Below, piece by piece: positions 46,993-59,324 of a DNA stretch of 64,000 bases. The notes under the pieces were generated by a model that was not told where the DNA came from, ran no database searches, and saw only the letters and a program-made list of their open reading frames with translations. Every line of letters begins with the position of its first letter. Position 1 is the stretch's first letter. A program made the translations under genes and the position numbers. The DNA comes from Emergomyces orientalis. Its lineage: Eukaryota; Ascomycota; Eurotiomycetes; Onygenales; Ajellomycetaceae. The stretch lies in the NCBI GenBank assembly GCA_002110485.1, contig MOWL01000069.1:992001-1056000 (forward strand), written 5' to 3'.

Positions 46993-48378
46993 ATGTCGAC
47001 GCTCCTGCCATACGACAACAGCCAGAAACGGTTTATTCCTGTTCCTCCAGATGTCGCCGTTCATCATTATGATTCCTTCCTGCACATAGAACGCCAATCA
47101 AGACAGCTCCAGCGCGATCTCCAAACGCTTCTAGATGCCCAAAGCGCCGGGTTGGCTGCTGGCCTCTCCGGGTCCGCAGGAGACGATACCACTTCTAATG
47201 GCAGCTTGACCCCTACTCCTACCCCTACTCAGTTAGGTAGCAGCCCTCGCAATGTTCTCACCATACCCGTCCGACAGCCAGTGAAAAATAGGATCGGCCT
47301 CCGCGGTGCTCGACGTGGAATTCTGAAAACTATGCATACATTACTTAGTCTGAAAGAGGAAGAGCGGCGGCTCATTGACTCTGAGCTGAAAACTAGGCGG
47401 TTAGCTGTGAAAGAGGTGGATGTCTTCGCAAGCAAACACATTGGGCTTGAGAAGGCTATAGCGGCAATACAATCGAAAGAGGGATCATTGAGAGCAGAGA
47501 ATCTGATGAGGGAGGCTCGTACGCTGGAAACTGATATTCGAGACCTGGAATCAAAGTTACTGCAAATGAAAGGACGGCATCGCCATATTCTTAACGAGGT
47601 CTCCCAGATTCAAAACTCCGTCGACGCCCAATTATCCTCGTATAAGGCCTCGTTGGCACTAGTCGAAACAGATGTGAGCAAGTATCTGCGATCCCCGCCA
47701 ATACGGCCTCTTGTACCTCCATCCGCTACTCCCCCGCCATTCTATGCCTTGAATCCGAAACGCAGGACCCTCGAAATGGCGAAAGAGCAATGGGTAATAG
47801 AGCAGAGCGAGCTGAAGAGCAAACGACGGAAAGTTGACCTTGAAATCGAGGCTTTAAGGGAAGGGGGTGGGGTCTGGCAAAAAGTTGTATCAGATATATC
47901 TAGCTTTGAGAAACTGTTACGACAAGAAATGCGGAGCTTGCAACTAGGCTCACAACTGCTGGAGCCCCAGGATGGGGACTCAACCATAGCACATGGGCGA
48001 ACCGTTTTGAATGAACTAGACGATACGACTACCCAACTGGAAACAAGCTTGCAGCTAGCGGAGCAGAAAAATTGGAATTTACTCATTTGCTGCATTGGTG
48101 CGGAGTTGGAAGCTTTCCGGGAAGCTAAACGGTTGCTGCTGGAAGCTTTCCCGACAATACAGGAGGCTAATGGCATTGGTGCTGGTTTATCGAAGGAAAC
48201 AACAGAACTTAGTCTGAGCTCTCAGGAGGACACATCAGCGCCGGTTTCCGGGAAGGCAGATTCAAATAAACCACCTTCACCTTCAACTGGAAATACAGTG
48301 CCACCGCCTCATTCTCCTGTGCAGTCAAGCAGATCTGAGGAGGACGATGAACCTGATCCCGCTTGGTTACTGTCATGA
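46993..48378 (+). CDS. atg28: Autophagy-related protein Atg28
   Basis: Coiled-coil protein required in methylotrophic yeasts for selective peroxisome turnover (pexophagy) and found across Pezizomycotina. Single exon, 461 residues. Family features: the N-terminal LLPYDNSQKRFIPVPPDV-like segment, the region RNRIGLRGARRGILKTM-like at residues about 98-112, followed by long heptad-rich helices (residues about 112-235 and 265-385, many Leu, Glu and Arg, for example LKEEERRLIDSELKTRR). The C-terminal third is Ser/Pro-rich and ends with the conserved EDDEPDPAWLLS. A run of TPTPT lies near residue 75. Assignment rests on overall architecture and the C-terminal motif. It is divergent from rpn2. Confidence 0.82.
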   Translation: MSTLLPYDNSQKRFIPVPPDVAVHHYDSFLHIERQSRQLQRDLQTLLDAQSAGLAAGLSGSAGDDTTSNGSLTPTPTPTQLGSSPRNVLTIPVRQPVKNRIGLRGARRGILKTMHTLLSLKEEERRLIDSELKTRRLAVKEVDVFASKHIGLEKAIAAIQSKEGSLRAENLMREARTLETDIRDLESKLLQMKGRHRHILNEVSQIQNSVDAQLSSYKASLALVETDVSKYLRSPPIRPLVPPSATPPPFYALNPKRRTLEMAKEQWVIEQSELKSKRRKVDLEIEALREGGGVWQKVVSDISSFEKLLRQEMRSLQLGSQLLEPQDGDSTIAHGRTVLNELDDTTTQLETSLQLAEQKNWNLLICCIGAELEAFREAKRLLLEAFPTIQEANGIGAGLSKETTELSLSSQEDTSAPVSGKADSNKPPSPSTGNTVPPPHSPVQSSRSEEDDEPDPAWLLS

Positions 48379-48959
48379 TAGTGGTTTTGAGCAATATAAT
48401 AAAGATTAATGGTCCTTTTTTGGACCTTCTGTTTAGCAGTATGATCGATAACACTTCTTGATAGCCGGCATATATTTATTACGATAATGATTCATTTTGG
48501 ATATTCTCAGCCTTTTATTTTTAATTTAAATTTTTTTAAGAATCCAAGGTATTCACAGTGGTAAGGGATATCAAGTAATTTTCATAATTTCATAATTTAA
48601 TCATTATTTATTACTATCATGCTTGTATGCAATATGGGATATTTATGTTCGTCGTGTAACTTTGTATGGTTGCTGTTAATGGAACGCTTGTTTTACACAC
48701 CCACGCTGTTCTGTCCATAACTATATGTCCAATGAAATAAATATGTACCTATACTGCCTCGCTATTTCTCTTTGAAGGACATATTACTCTTTCTGTCTAC
48801 CCCGCCGAACGATTTCTCCTTCGGTGTTTATCACAAGAAGAGCTGCCATGCGTAGAACCCTGACTTTTAGCTGATGCCAGCCACACCAGGCATCCACAAG
48901 GCTGCTGGGATATCCAACATCCAGGCACCAAAATAACCCTGCACAAGATCTGAACAGCC
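48379..48959. other. Intergenic region
   Basis: About 580 AT-rich bases between atg28 and the alpha/beta hydrolase gene, both on the plus strand. No gene was seen; it probably holds the atg28 3' end and the hydrolase promoter. Confidence 0.55.
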
Positions 48960-50336
48960 ATGGATCCACTACCGCAGCCGTTATGCACCTTCACAATACC
49001 GTCTGTCTACGATGGCACCCGGATTGACTGTCGACTATACCACCCCCACCACCTTTCACGACCTGACAGCGCATTATCATGGAGGAGCAAGGGCGCCATT
49101 GTTGCACACCCATATGCCCCTATTGGGGGTAACTATGACAATCCCATCGTTTGCGGGGTGGCGGTTGAGCTCTTGAAGGCGGGATATATTGCGGTGACTT
49201 TCAATTTTAGGTAAGTCTGCTCATTTTGCTCTCGCCTTATACATGTATACCTTTTCGAAAATTTTTGCTCGGGATGATTAGTGGGTTGATTTATATACAT
49301 TACATACAGAGGCGCGTCCGAATCTGCAGGTCGGACGAGTTGGTCAGCCCGGCCAGAATTGGGCGACTACGTCTCCGTCTACGGATTTCTGATCCACTAT
49401 CTTCTTGGAATCGATCCAGATTCCATGCGGGATCCGCTGGTTGAATCGGGAAATCATCAGCCTTCTCCAATACCTGATACTCCGGTATCCGCAGCTGAAT
49501 CTGAGAGACTGGATATCATTTTAGCTGGTTACTCTTACGGCTCTATGATCGCATCTCATCTACCATCCATAGAAGCCGTTTTAGGTCTATTCGCATCACC
49601 CGTAGCGGGATCTACTGCTGGGGAAATTTTACAGCAGGCCGAAGACCTATCTACACTTTGGAATCTTGGGGCAAAGTCGGAACTGTCACCACAAACACCA
49701 ATTTTGCAGAGTAGCGGTGATGGCCACAGAAAGTCGTCCCAGTTCGTTTCAATGGGCAGCAGCGCGGAGTCCAGCGGGAAGAAGTCAAGCATGGATCACG
49801 GCGCGACGATCAGACACAGCATTGAACGGTCTCGAAAGAGATTAAGGGCAAGATTTTTACGCGGCCACGGGTTGGACAACCGAGCAATGAGTGCTAGTGC
49901 TAGGAGTGGTGCCAATGAAATTGCGCACAATATGCTAACGCCAACTGTTTCGTTTCTTCTGATCTCCCCCATCATCCCGCCCATCACGAACTTCATGACG
50001 ATTTCTTTAATCGGTTCTCGGATCAATCTCGATGTCACTCTTGCAGGTATGCGGGTCACGTCGACCCGACCGGAGGAACAACTTACGACCCACCGCACTC
50101 TAGCGGTATACGGTAACCATGATATGTTCGCGTCAGCGAAGAGGCTACGGAAATGGGTTATAGAGCTCAGGAACATGCCGGGCTCAATGTTTGAGGTCGT
50201 GGAGATTGACACGGCGGGGCATTTCTGGCTTGAGGAAGGGACGGAGGCTCAAATGAGAACGGCAGTGAGAGTGTGGGCATGTAGTAGTGCAAATGGTGGT
50301 AATGGGGTCTCTGGGATGCTGTCCCCAGTAATGTAG
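48960..50336 (+). CDS. Alpha/beta-hydrolase-fold protein of unknown substrate
   Basis: Exons 48960-49210 and 49310-50336 give 425 residues; the intron (99 nt, GTAAGT/ACAG) splits the Arg codon of FNFRGASES. That segment and the preceding AIVAHPYAPIGGNYDNP form the oxyanion-loop region. The nucleophile elbow is LAGYSYGSM (Gly-x-Ser-x-Gly with Ser in YSYGS). The acid is probably the Asp of YGNHDMFAS and the base the His of IDTAGHFWL, so the triad is intact. An insertion of about 110 residues between nucleophile and acid is Ser/Arg-rich and of low complexity, with a hydrophobic segment after it (VSFLLISPIIPPITNFM), perhaps a cap or a membrane-touching loop. No signal peptide. Related fungal proteins are uncharacterised; the reaction is unknown. 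Confidence 0.85.
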
Positions 50337-51054
50337 TGATGATGATTGTTTAGGATGCCTTGGGACTTTATGAATGATGCAGCTTGGTGGTGTTATGTTC
50401 TGGGGTATTTTCTCGTTTATTTTTGTTCCCCACCTCTGTGTCTCATTATGAATGATATACAGCTATATGATAAATTTCAATATCGGTTCGCCCAGGGACC
50501 ATTGACCATTCAAACATTAGCTTTCCGTGAGATAGAGCGTGGCAAGCCAATGATCAGAGCTATTTTCCAACTATTTATCCCCATTCCAATATGGGATATC
50601 CCAGGCGTTTGTTTACTAAGCATGTGGCAAGCATGTGCGGAAGTACCCTCGAGTACCAGTTTCCAACATTCCAACGTTTCAATGCTAGCGAGTTTAACGC
50701 TTCCCGGATTTTCTTCAGTCGAGGGATACTTGGAGCTACTTTGTTTAGGTCCCCCCCGGCATGGTGTTAAGTGCGGGCTGGCCGGACCTGCCTGAGATGG
50801 AGCAGCATGGAAATTTCTCCGCGTGACATGACCAGCTGGATATAGAAATGCGACAATTTGTTCATGTTAAGGCGATGGCTTCATTTATTTTCAATATCCT
50901 TACAAGTACCTATCTACCTAAGCATGCCTATCATATGGCTAGATCCTTTCCTTTCCACCAGCGGCTGTGTTTGCTGAGAACGGCGTTGCGCTGATTGAAC
51001 ATATACATCGAGCCACACGCAGCATTCCTGGGAGAGAGTAATACTTGCTCCATC
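50337..51054. other. Intergenic region
   Basis: About 720 bases between the alpha/beta hydrolase and the patatin-like lipase genes. A plus-strand frame at 50346-50795 has no recognisable domain and is taken as chance. No repeat was noted. Confidence 0.5.
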
Positions 51055-53518
51055 ATGTCCCTTTTGAGAGATCAGACCCTCGTTTCAATCTCATGCCAGC
51101 GGCAAAAACAATCGCCAATCTCCTTGACTACAGATGCCCATCAGGGACCAGACCTTTCTTATCTACGGAAACTCACCTCTAATTCATTGTTTTCGTTCGT
51201 CTGGACCTCGGTCACCCAGGCGCGAGCTGTGATCTACAAGCTTCGGGCTAGGCCTGCAAAGGCAGAGGGGTTGCGAATCGAGGAGAAAAAACATACCCTT
51301 TCCCTAACGCTTCATGACGTAAGCTTTACCGAACCTCCTTGTCATTTCGAATCCTTCCCGTTAATGATTTGAGTGCAGGCTACTACACTTGACGATTGGT
51401 TAGAGATTGCGGGGGAACTTGATGAACTCGATGGCAACAATGAGTGGAAAGCGACTTTTGAATGTGACGAATATGACCCGGTGCTTGTTCAACGGAGGCT
51501 ACATCAGTTGGAGAAGGCTCGGCTTAGCTGTGATGCGGCGGCCATGACCCATATTATCCGCACTTCCCTTAGCCGTGATCTTGGAGGAATGACCAATAGG
51601 AGCATATATAACCATTCGCGTATCGGGACGAAGAACCTGGTGGATCAGTATATCACGACCGCTGCCGAAACAATATCAACGTTGTTGGATGTGTCGCGAA
51701 AATATGATTTCGATGGCGCTGAGTCGAGATACCTCCTCGAACAGCTCCTCGCCGCTCGGCAAGCGTTTGGCCGAAGTGCGCTTCTACTTTCAGGAGGTGC
51801 TACCTTTGGCATGAACCATATTGGTGTTGCAAAAGCACTTTGGGAGACCCGGTTGCTACCGCGCATAATCTCCGGTTCCTCTGCGGGTAGTATTGTTAGC
51901 GCTGTTTTGTGCGTGTATACAGATGAAGAAATGCCTGAGGTCCTTTCAAATGTTGGATATGGCGATTTCTCTGTCTTTAGTGACGAAGATGATAGGCTGC
52001 GAGTATTTCAACGGCTGACGAGGTTCATTAAACATGGCTCATTTTTTGACATTGCGCATTTGACCCGAGTGATGAGAGATTTGCTAGGCGACGTGACTTT
52101 TCAGGAGGCATACAATAGGACAAGGAGGATTTTGAACATTGGTGTCTCCAATGCCGGTATTTACGAGTTGCCAAGGTTGCTGAACTATATCACCGCCCCC
52201 AATGTTTTGATATGGTCCGCTGTGTAAGTTCATCCCTCTGGGTCTACGATTAATTCATATACTAACTTTTGACAGGGCCACTTCCTGTTCTGTTCCGCTA
52301 ATCTTCTCGTCATCATCTTTGATGGCGAAGGACCCAATTACTGGAGAAATTACAGAGTGGCACGACACCCCTCATCGGTGGATTGACGGCTCAGTTGATC
52401 ATGATTTGCCAATGACGCGCTTATCAGAAATGTTCAATGTCAACCATTTCATCGTTTCCCAGGTCAATCCGCACGTCGTCCCTTTTATTCCACATGAAGA
52501 GACCTTCTTTTTCAGCGATGTCGTGGAAAAGCAGTCGGAATCAAGCTGGATGCAATTTCTTACTGGCGTAGCAAGAGAGGAGGCACTGCATCGAATGCAC
52601 GTTCTTTCTGAGATCGGGGTATTCCCTAACATCCTAAGGAAGCTCAGATCCATTATGAGCCAACGATACCACGGGGACATCAATATCCTTCCTCAGATAC
52701 CATATGATGTTTTCCCAAGTATCCTAAGAAATCCTACCTCGGAATTTATGGCCCAAGCTTGCCTCTCTGGTGAACGAGCAACGTGGCCCAAGCTAGGTAG
52801 GATAAGGAATCACTGCGCAGTTGAACTTGCCTTAGACTCTGCTGTTCAAACCATGCGAGCGAGAGTTATTTTCCGTGTCGACCGTGTTGATCCGCTAGTA
52901 CGCACAGTCATTGCGCGGACGCCAGATCAAACCGCGCGATATCAACGAAGAGCACGCGCTCAACGAAGCAGTTCGTACGGCGCAGAAGCTGGCGAAGACC
53001 CACAGACTACTCGACGACCTGCTTATCAACTCCGCAAATCACGAAGTTCTGTGTCCCACGAGAATGTTGATTTCGATGTCACATATACACGAATTCCCAC
53101 TGATAGGTTCGGCCCTCAATCGCGAAGATCGAAGTTGTTAAAGATATCCACGACCCAGAAAGCCAACAGCAACAGCCCTTTCACTCTTGGGTTAGAGCCA
53201 GACGATGGCCAGCTGGATATTGAACTACCTCGGAATTTTCGACTCCCTGAACCAATTTTACCGAACGAAACTCCGTACTCGAACATGTCAGAGTGGGCCA
53301 GTGCTAGTAGGACGCAAAGTCCGACTCGCTCTCACCGTTCCTCCAGTGCGCATGTTCCAGCAACAACACTAGCCCCGTCGCCAGTGGCTGCTACAGCGGT
53401 CCTGTCTGCGCCGGCATTACCTGCACTCATCATGAGCTCTGGATCAGCGACTGGTCCCCCATCTCCTACAGGCCAATACCGACGCAGATTTCATCAGTTA
53501 TCGGATTCGAGCTACTAA
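51055..53518 (+). CDS. Patatin-like phospholipase / triacylglycerol lipase (Tgl3/4/5 type)
   Basis: Exons 51055-51318, 51379-52223 and 52276-53518 give 783 residues. An N-terminal region with a hydrophobic stretch and the lipase-associated domain (TTLDDWLEIAGELDELDGNNEWK) precedes the patatin domain. That domain shows GRSALLLSGGATFGMNHIGV (glycine-rich oxyanion loop), IISGSSAGSIVSA (nucleophile Ser in G-S-S-A-G) and WIDGSVDHDLP (catalytic Asp in DGS). The order and spacing match yeast lipid-droplet lipases Tgl4/Tgl5, which hydrolyse triacylglycerol and have acyltransferase or phospholipase side activities. The C-terminal 230 residues are Ser/Arg/Pro-rich and probably disordered, with candidate phosphorylation sites. 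Expected on lipid droplets. The ATG at 51055 was chosen as the first in the open frame. Confidence 0.9.
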
Positions 53519-56500
53519 TGGTAGGGTGGCAGTGTTTCGGATTGTCAATCTCCTCCGTTTATGATTGGCCGTGTTCCCGACCAAGCACCAAGTATCAAGT
53601 AACCGATCGCATATTTTTAATATTATGATGTTTTTCCATGCATATCCTGGAGTAATGGGTTGGGGATTGCCGGAATGCGTCGGAAAGATCGGCCTGGACG
53701 CCGAAGATTGACGGCTAAAAGTTTTATTTTTTAATTTTTTTTCGTTCGAAACCCTACTGCCTCCCTTATTTCCTTACCTATATCCGCATTTGGGGATCCC
53801 TTGCCGCTGGAGACGCCTAGAGAGACATCAAACCCTACATCTGCTTTCTCCATATTAGTCACATGTAATGCATGATTGTATGTACTTATGTACGTACATA
53901 CCAAGATTATTACTACCGTCAGTCGTGAGAGCATTATTGACCAGCAAGTGCATTCATTCATTGCCCAATACACGATCTCTCGACAGTTGTCCAATGATAT
54001 GCCGAGAGACACCGTCACCTTTGATCTTCGGGAGTTTAACTGGTTTTAGCGTAGAGTCAAGCCTTTTCAACGAGTCGATGTGACTGAAGGAGAGTGGCGA
54101 GTATTATAGGTTTATCACCTGTTCTGCTCACAGTTACCTCCGGAGTTACCACATGTAACAATATCAATTCCTTGATGAAACCACAAAAGGACAATTTCAG
54201 TTCTAGCTCCAGAATCAGCCTTGGGTGATCCACCAGAGAAATGAGGGGCTGCTGTTTTTCTTTGTTCTTTGTTTTATCAACCAAGACACTTGCAATTGTT
54301 TACATGCTACTTCACCACATTAGTTTACACTAATGTACACTAATCCAACGGACCGTGGTTCCTCCCGCTGCCACTGTTATCAGAGAGCCCCATCTCATTC
54401 CCATAGGCCCCCATCATGTCTCAACTCTTCCCCATTACCATTTATGATTCTTTGGTCATGCATGCAGTGCTTAACCTAGAAAACTGCCGGGCCCCGGGGG
54501 GTGGGGGGGGGGGTTGTGGAGTGATGAAAAGAGGGGAAGCAGAAAGCCTTAATAACGTAATCATTAAAAATCGGCTTAGTATTTTGCACCATGGGGGAGC
54601 TGATTGATTGGTGATCTGTGTGTGTATGGGGGCCGAAAAGATCCCCGGGGCAACTACTCCGGTTGGACCGATAATTGGTTTCTGAGGTCGAAATCAAGAA
54701 CTAGGATGATCGACGGCGGGAGCAATGGAGACTGTGAGTCGATATTTAGCGGGGAGGGACGAATGAGGGGGGAGGGAGGCTAGCCAATTTCCTGATGAAT
54801 GAGGGGGGCGAGTGAGTGGGAAAGCCTGGAGACTTTGTTGGTTTAAAGGAGTTCTTTTTGGCCTTTAGCTGCAATGTTCGGTTGTTGAGGGGATGGCAAA
54901 TCGGAATTATGACCCTCCCTGCTTGCCGTGCGCAGTTAGAATGCGCGCTGGCTGGCCTGACCAAGATATCCCTGGAAGGTGTAAATTTTTTGACTACGAA
55001 AGTAAGTCAGTCATATCACCACTGGCCCCTGCCATAGCAACTTCACAGGGTCAAATGATAACGACTAGAACGAGTACCTGTCCCAATTTCCCGTTTAGGT
55101 GAATTAGTGGCTATTTGAGTAGCGTTACGTTCTCTTGCTTGTCCCTGGGTGCCTGCGCCAGGGTTATTCTGGCTAGCATTGCACGTCGTATCATCCGAAT
55201 TCTTCGTACATGGCGCTCGACATTAAACTCCAATTATTAACTTTATGGTCCCGGGAAGGGCGCGCGTCTCGGAGAAGTGGCTGCACTTTCGGAGAAACTG
55301 TGCAAATGTTAGAAGCAAAAATATTATCATCGAGTCACATCACACGAAGGTTCGGATGCCCTTGCATCATTGTCGAAGGGGGGTTGAGATATGAATTAGC
55401 GAAATACTTCCGGGGTGGTATTAGCAGCAGGTTATCGATGCGAATGCTAAGTTGAAAAGCACCACTAAAGCTCGGGAACATTTGCGATCCAGGCTTCTGG
55501 GGGTTGTTTCTAGTTGAAAGAGTAAGCTTTTTTTTTTTTTTTTTTTTCTTGATCGCAGGGAATAATCGGACCTTTTATCTTTTTGAGCACAACAATTTTT
55601 GACATTTTTCTCTTTATTTTTATGATTGATAGGATCTGAAGATCCGTTTATTTACTTATTAATAATGTTGTTTGTTCGTTTTGCGACTTTGGCCTAACAA
55701 TTGTGGCGAGACAGTTGTGCCCTATTTTCAATTTTCTCTTGTGCAGGAAGTCGCCTCAAACTCTAAGAAGCGGAATGCAGTTCAAAATAGTTTGATCTCA
55801 CAGAACGATAAACTTAAATCGCCAAGGAACAGATATTGTTCATCGCGTGACGGGCGTGTACAACATTGTAGGATGCAGCTTGCAGCGGAGGGGAATCCGC
55901 AATCATGCATGGACTAACCGTGCACGATGCAATTGAGAGAGGAATGGGCCTCGACCGAGGAAGAGGAAACGAACAAGCATATTGTTTCGAACTGAAATTT
56001 TCAACGAAAAGAGGGAGAGCTTTGGCCCACCAAAGATAGGGATTATACATACCTGTTTCATTTATATTTCTCTCCGATGATCAACTGAAAAGGGTGGGTG
56101 GCGCGCATTTTCTGAATCATATAAATGCCCATCTGATGTTAAAGGATGGGAAGAAATTTCGGATGGCCCCACGCATCGGTACTTGTTTATTCCTCCCACA
56201 GAATTAAAATGGCAATGTCTTGTAGGTCTGCCGTTTTGGCTTTTATCGGTTTGTTGTTACGAGGTACGATGACACCCGAACTTTTCAGTTTCAGCGAAAA
56301 GTCTTAGTTCATGAGAAGAGGGTGGTGGGGAAAACGATTCCCTGGAATGAGAAATTCGACTCATCGCAGGGGTCAATTTTTTGCTAATAATGTCAACATT
56401 TTAATGGTTTAAGCTATTCTACATAGCTGGGTAGCATCCGTTGGCTGTTCCCGTGAAAGTCAAAACTCTCCGCATCCCATACTAACGAACAAACGAACTA

Positions 56501-59324
56501 AAAAAGCTTGTTGTTTGATGCTCATTGTATTTTTTCTCCCGTAATCCGTCGCGAATGCGGAGAGTAATCCCCAGGATGCAGACAAGGTCCAGGAGCAGGA
56601 CTATAATGACCAGGTTCTTTTGGATTGAAACTTCAAGAAGCGGGGGGGGTGAGAACCTTGGTTGTGATAGCAGGAACGCTTCTGGACTTGCAATTGGTGC
56701 ATTTTGTTGAGCCTGTTGCGGTGGGCCTGCACAGGATGCGCGATTATACATGATGTGCTCTAAAGCTTCCGTGGATAAAATCATGACAGCCGATGGATGT
56801 GTCAGTGCGGAAGTACTGTTTCGCTGTTTATCGCCTTTCTTTTTTTTTTTTTTACCTTTCCTTTTTGGACCCCAACATGACAGCACTGCCAATCATATCA
56901 AAAATCCCGCCAGAACGAATTGTGTCGAAATTGAGCGTGATTTTTCATAATCAACCACCAATGTATTTATCTGACCAATACGGATTATTCACCAGATGCC
57001 CGCCACCTCTTTTGTGATCATACATCCCAGGAAGGCCAAAGGTATTTGTCTGTATTTCAGAGAGTGGTGATTTAAGCACACACGTCCTTACTGTGGGGAT
57101 TTCAGCCACAGTTAAGCGCTGTGCCGCCTGGTGTGCTCGGTGTACGCATTAGTGTTGGTTGATGACCAAAATATGGCAGGGCCGATTAATTCCTCCAAAT
57201 ATTACTGGACTTGAAAACAGGGTCATGTTACGGCCCTCGCTGGCACGATGTTTTGAGGATGTAAAAACGCCATAAGTATTTCCCTAGTGTAGATCATGAC
57301 AGGTCGATCTGGGCGGGAGGAATCACGGATGACAGGCGCACATCGCTTTGTCCATCATAGCGTATTGCCATTTAACCCTGGAAATGCAAGATATCGGGTA
57401 GACTAAGCTGCCAGTCCAGATTCTGTTCGTCCCCAGAGGTGCCAGGTAGGAATCTGATAAGAGGAGTTCTGGAGGCAGAACGCTACTCCCATTTTTCAGA
57501 AAGTGACATACTGCGGTAGGCCAGCTCGTGTAACTTATGTTCAATTGCTGATTCAGAATCGGCATCCTCGTTATTGCGTATATGTTTGATTACGAGAAAC
57601 AAACAAAAGAGCCTAACCATGGGTGCGGATGCAGTGCAGTCAAGGGTTGTTCAGGTGCATCAAGGAATGAACCAGCAGGAGGGGAGGTAATGTAATTCCT
57701 ATTGGGCAGAACTAATGCGCTAAACCCTAAACAGCACCCAGCCCCCTAGCCGCAAACAAACACTGCAAACTAGCTGCATATTCCTTTTTCTACTGCAGAA
57801 TAATCCCTCCCAACCCTGGGGATATCCACATCCATGGCTCTTTTGTGGCCAACATTCTTCTTTTTACGTGCTTCCAGTCCGTTGCCTTGATGTGCAAAAT
57901 GGCTGCTGCACGCCTCCAGAGTATTCCTTTCTAAGCCTATCAGACGGCTTCCTGGGTGGACGATCATCCTGACTTTGGCCCCCCGCGTCTACCTGCGCAA
58001 ACAGCAACTTTCGCAACGACCTCAATTTTTGCCTAGAACGAATAGTGTGGTGATGAACCATTCTGATGGGATGCCTTGGTCATTATTCTCGACGAAGATA
58101 TGATATGGTTTTGTCATGTGCAATCTGCATGCGGTTAGGCCTCGCGTCTTGTCTCAGCTGTTGGATGCTTGTGGGTGTGCCTTGCTCCCTGTCGAGATCG
58201 TCTGTTCTGTCTCGTCCACTTCCCTGTCGGATGAGGGATCTGCTGGCCCCTCCAGCAGCAAATGTGTGGACTGGATGCACGCAGATGCGTATTTTAATTA
58301 CCGAATGTTATCGGGACTTCTGCTGCAGCAGATTTGTAACTCAATATTACTGAATTTTTACCAAGTTCCTTGAATCATCACGCACTCTTGTCAGGGTTTG
58401 AATAACTCGGTAATTTCAATTACCAATTCAAGGGGAATTGAATACTTGAAATGCGCATTCAAGTTCATTTTTCCCACACGCGCGACGGCTGCTCTGTTTC
58501 CAGTGTCTATTCCCTGGTCCGCGGACCCGCTTCCAGGTATGTTTAACTAGCTCACTTGGACTAGCTGCGTTAGTTTTTTTCTAAATATTGCCATAATTTC
58601 TCATGCGCCTTTCCAAGATGGGGTGATGGCCTGTGCGCCTCTGCAGCAAATTTTCTATATTTGGTAAATTAACCTCTATTTTTTGAAGCAGCCTTACCCT
58701 TTTTCGGTTATATTTACTTTTATTAGATCGCCCCTAGCAGACTTAACTTCCTTTCTTTTCAACTCCAGGATTTGATATGTATATGGGCAAGCCCCATGGC
58801 CGACAAACGAGTTGAGGGTCGGGATTTATCAGAATACTGGTTCGCCTTCTTTTTGTCTGTTGTGAAACCGTCTTCTCGACTTGATTACCCCATTTTTCTT
58901 CTTTGTCTTTGTTCAACCCATTCTATGGTCCTTGTGGCTTGACGTTTCCTTTGTTTCATTCCTCACAGCGTCAGTGTTCGGGATCATACTCTTGCTGTGG
59001 CCCTGGTGTACCATATTTCAACAGGCAGATCCTGCTTTTTGGAGATGCTAAGAGCGTCGGTGGAATCACCGCTCCATGCAGTATTTTAATAACTCTAGCT
59101 CTGCCCCTGGAACGGCGTGAGCTCGAGTTTGTGAAGAAAAAAAACCCACATCATTTTGTCGAGGATATAACAATCTTCTGGATTTCCTCTCCCGCGCTAA
59201 TCATCTATATCATCTCACAATATTTTGGGAATTTCAGGATTCTCTCTTCCCCCACTATCCTTGGCGCAAAGCTTGATTATTTCCTCTAGCTCTATCCACT
59301 TGGAATCATAACACTTTTTTCAAT
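53519..59324. other. Gene-poor region, about 5.8 kb
   Basis: The longest stretch without a supported gene in the window. It contains a G-rich run (54496-54513), 20 T (55528-55547), 12 T (about 56840-56851) and many short frames, none with a recognisable domain. Possible short spliced frames on the minus strand near 53.7-54.2 kb were examined and not accepted. No terminal repeats or transposase motifs were seen. The right end (from about 58.7 kb) is CT-rich and leader-like upstream of the gene at 59325. Confidence 0.5.
54496..54513 (+). repeat. Guanine tract, potential G-quadruplex
   Basis: Six G, one T, then eleven G, directly preceded by CCCC. Such tracts are unusual in this AT-leaning intergenic sequence and could form a quadruplex, or be a sequencing slip. 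Confidence 0.7.

Noticed and set aside
53731..54284. Short open frames on the minus strand that can be spliced into peptide-like stretches
   Set aside because: Stretches of about 40 codons are expected by chance, competing frames overlap, and no joined product has a recognisable family or consistent phases.
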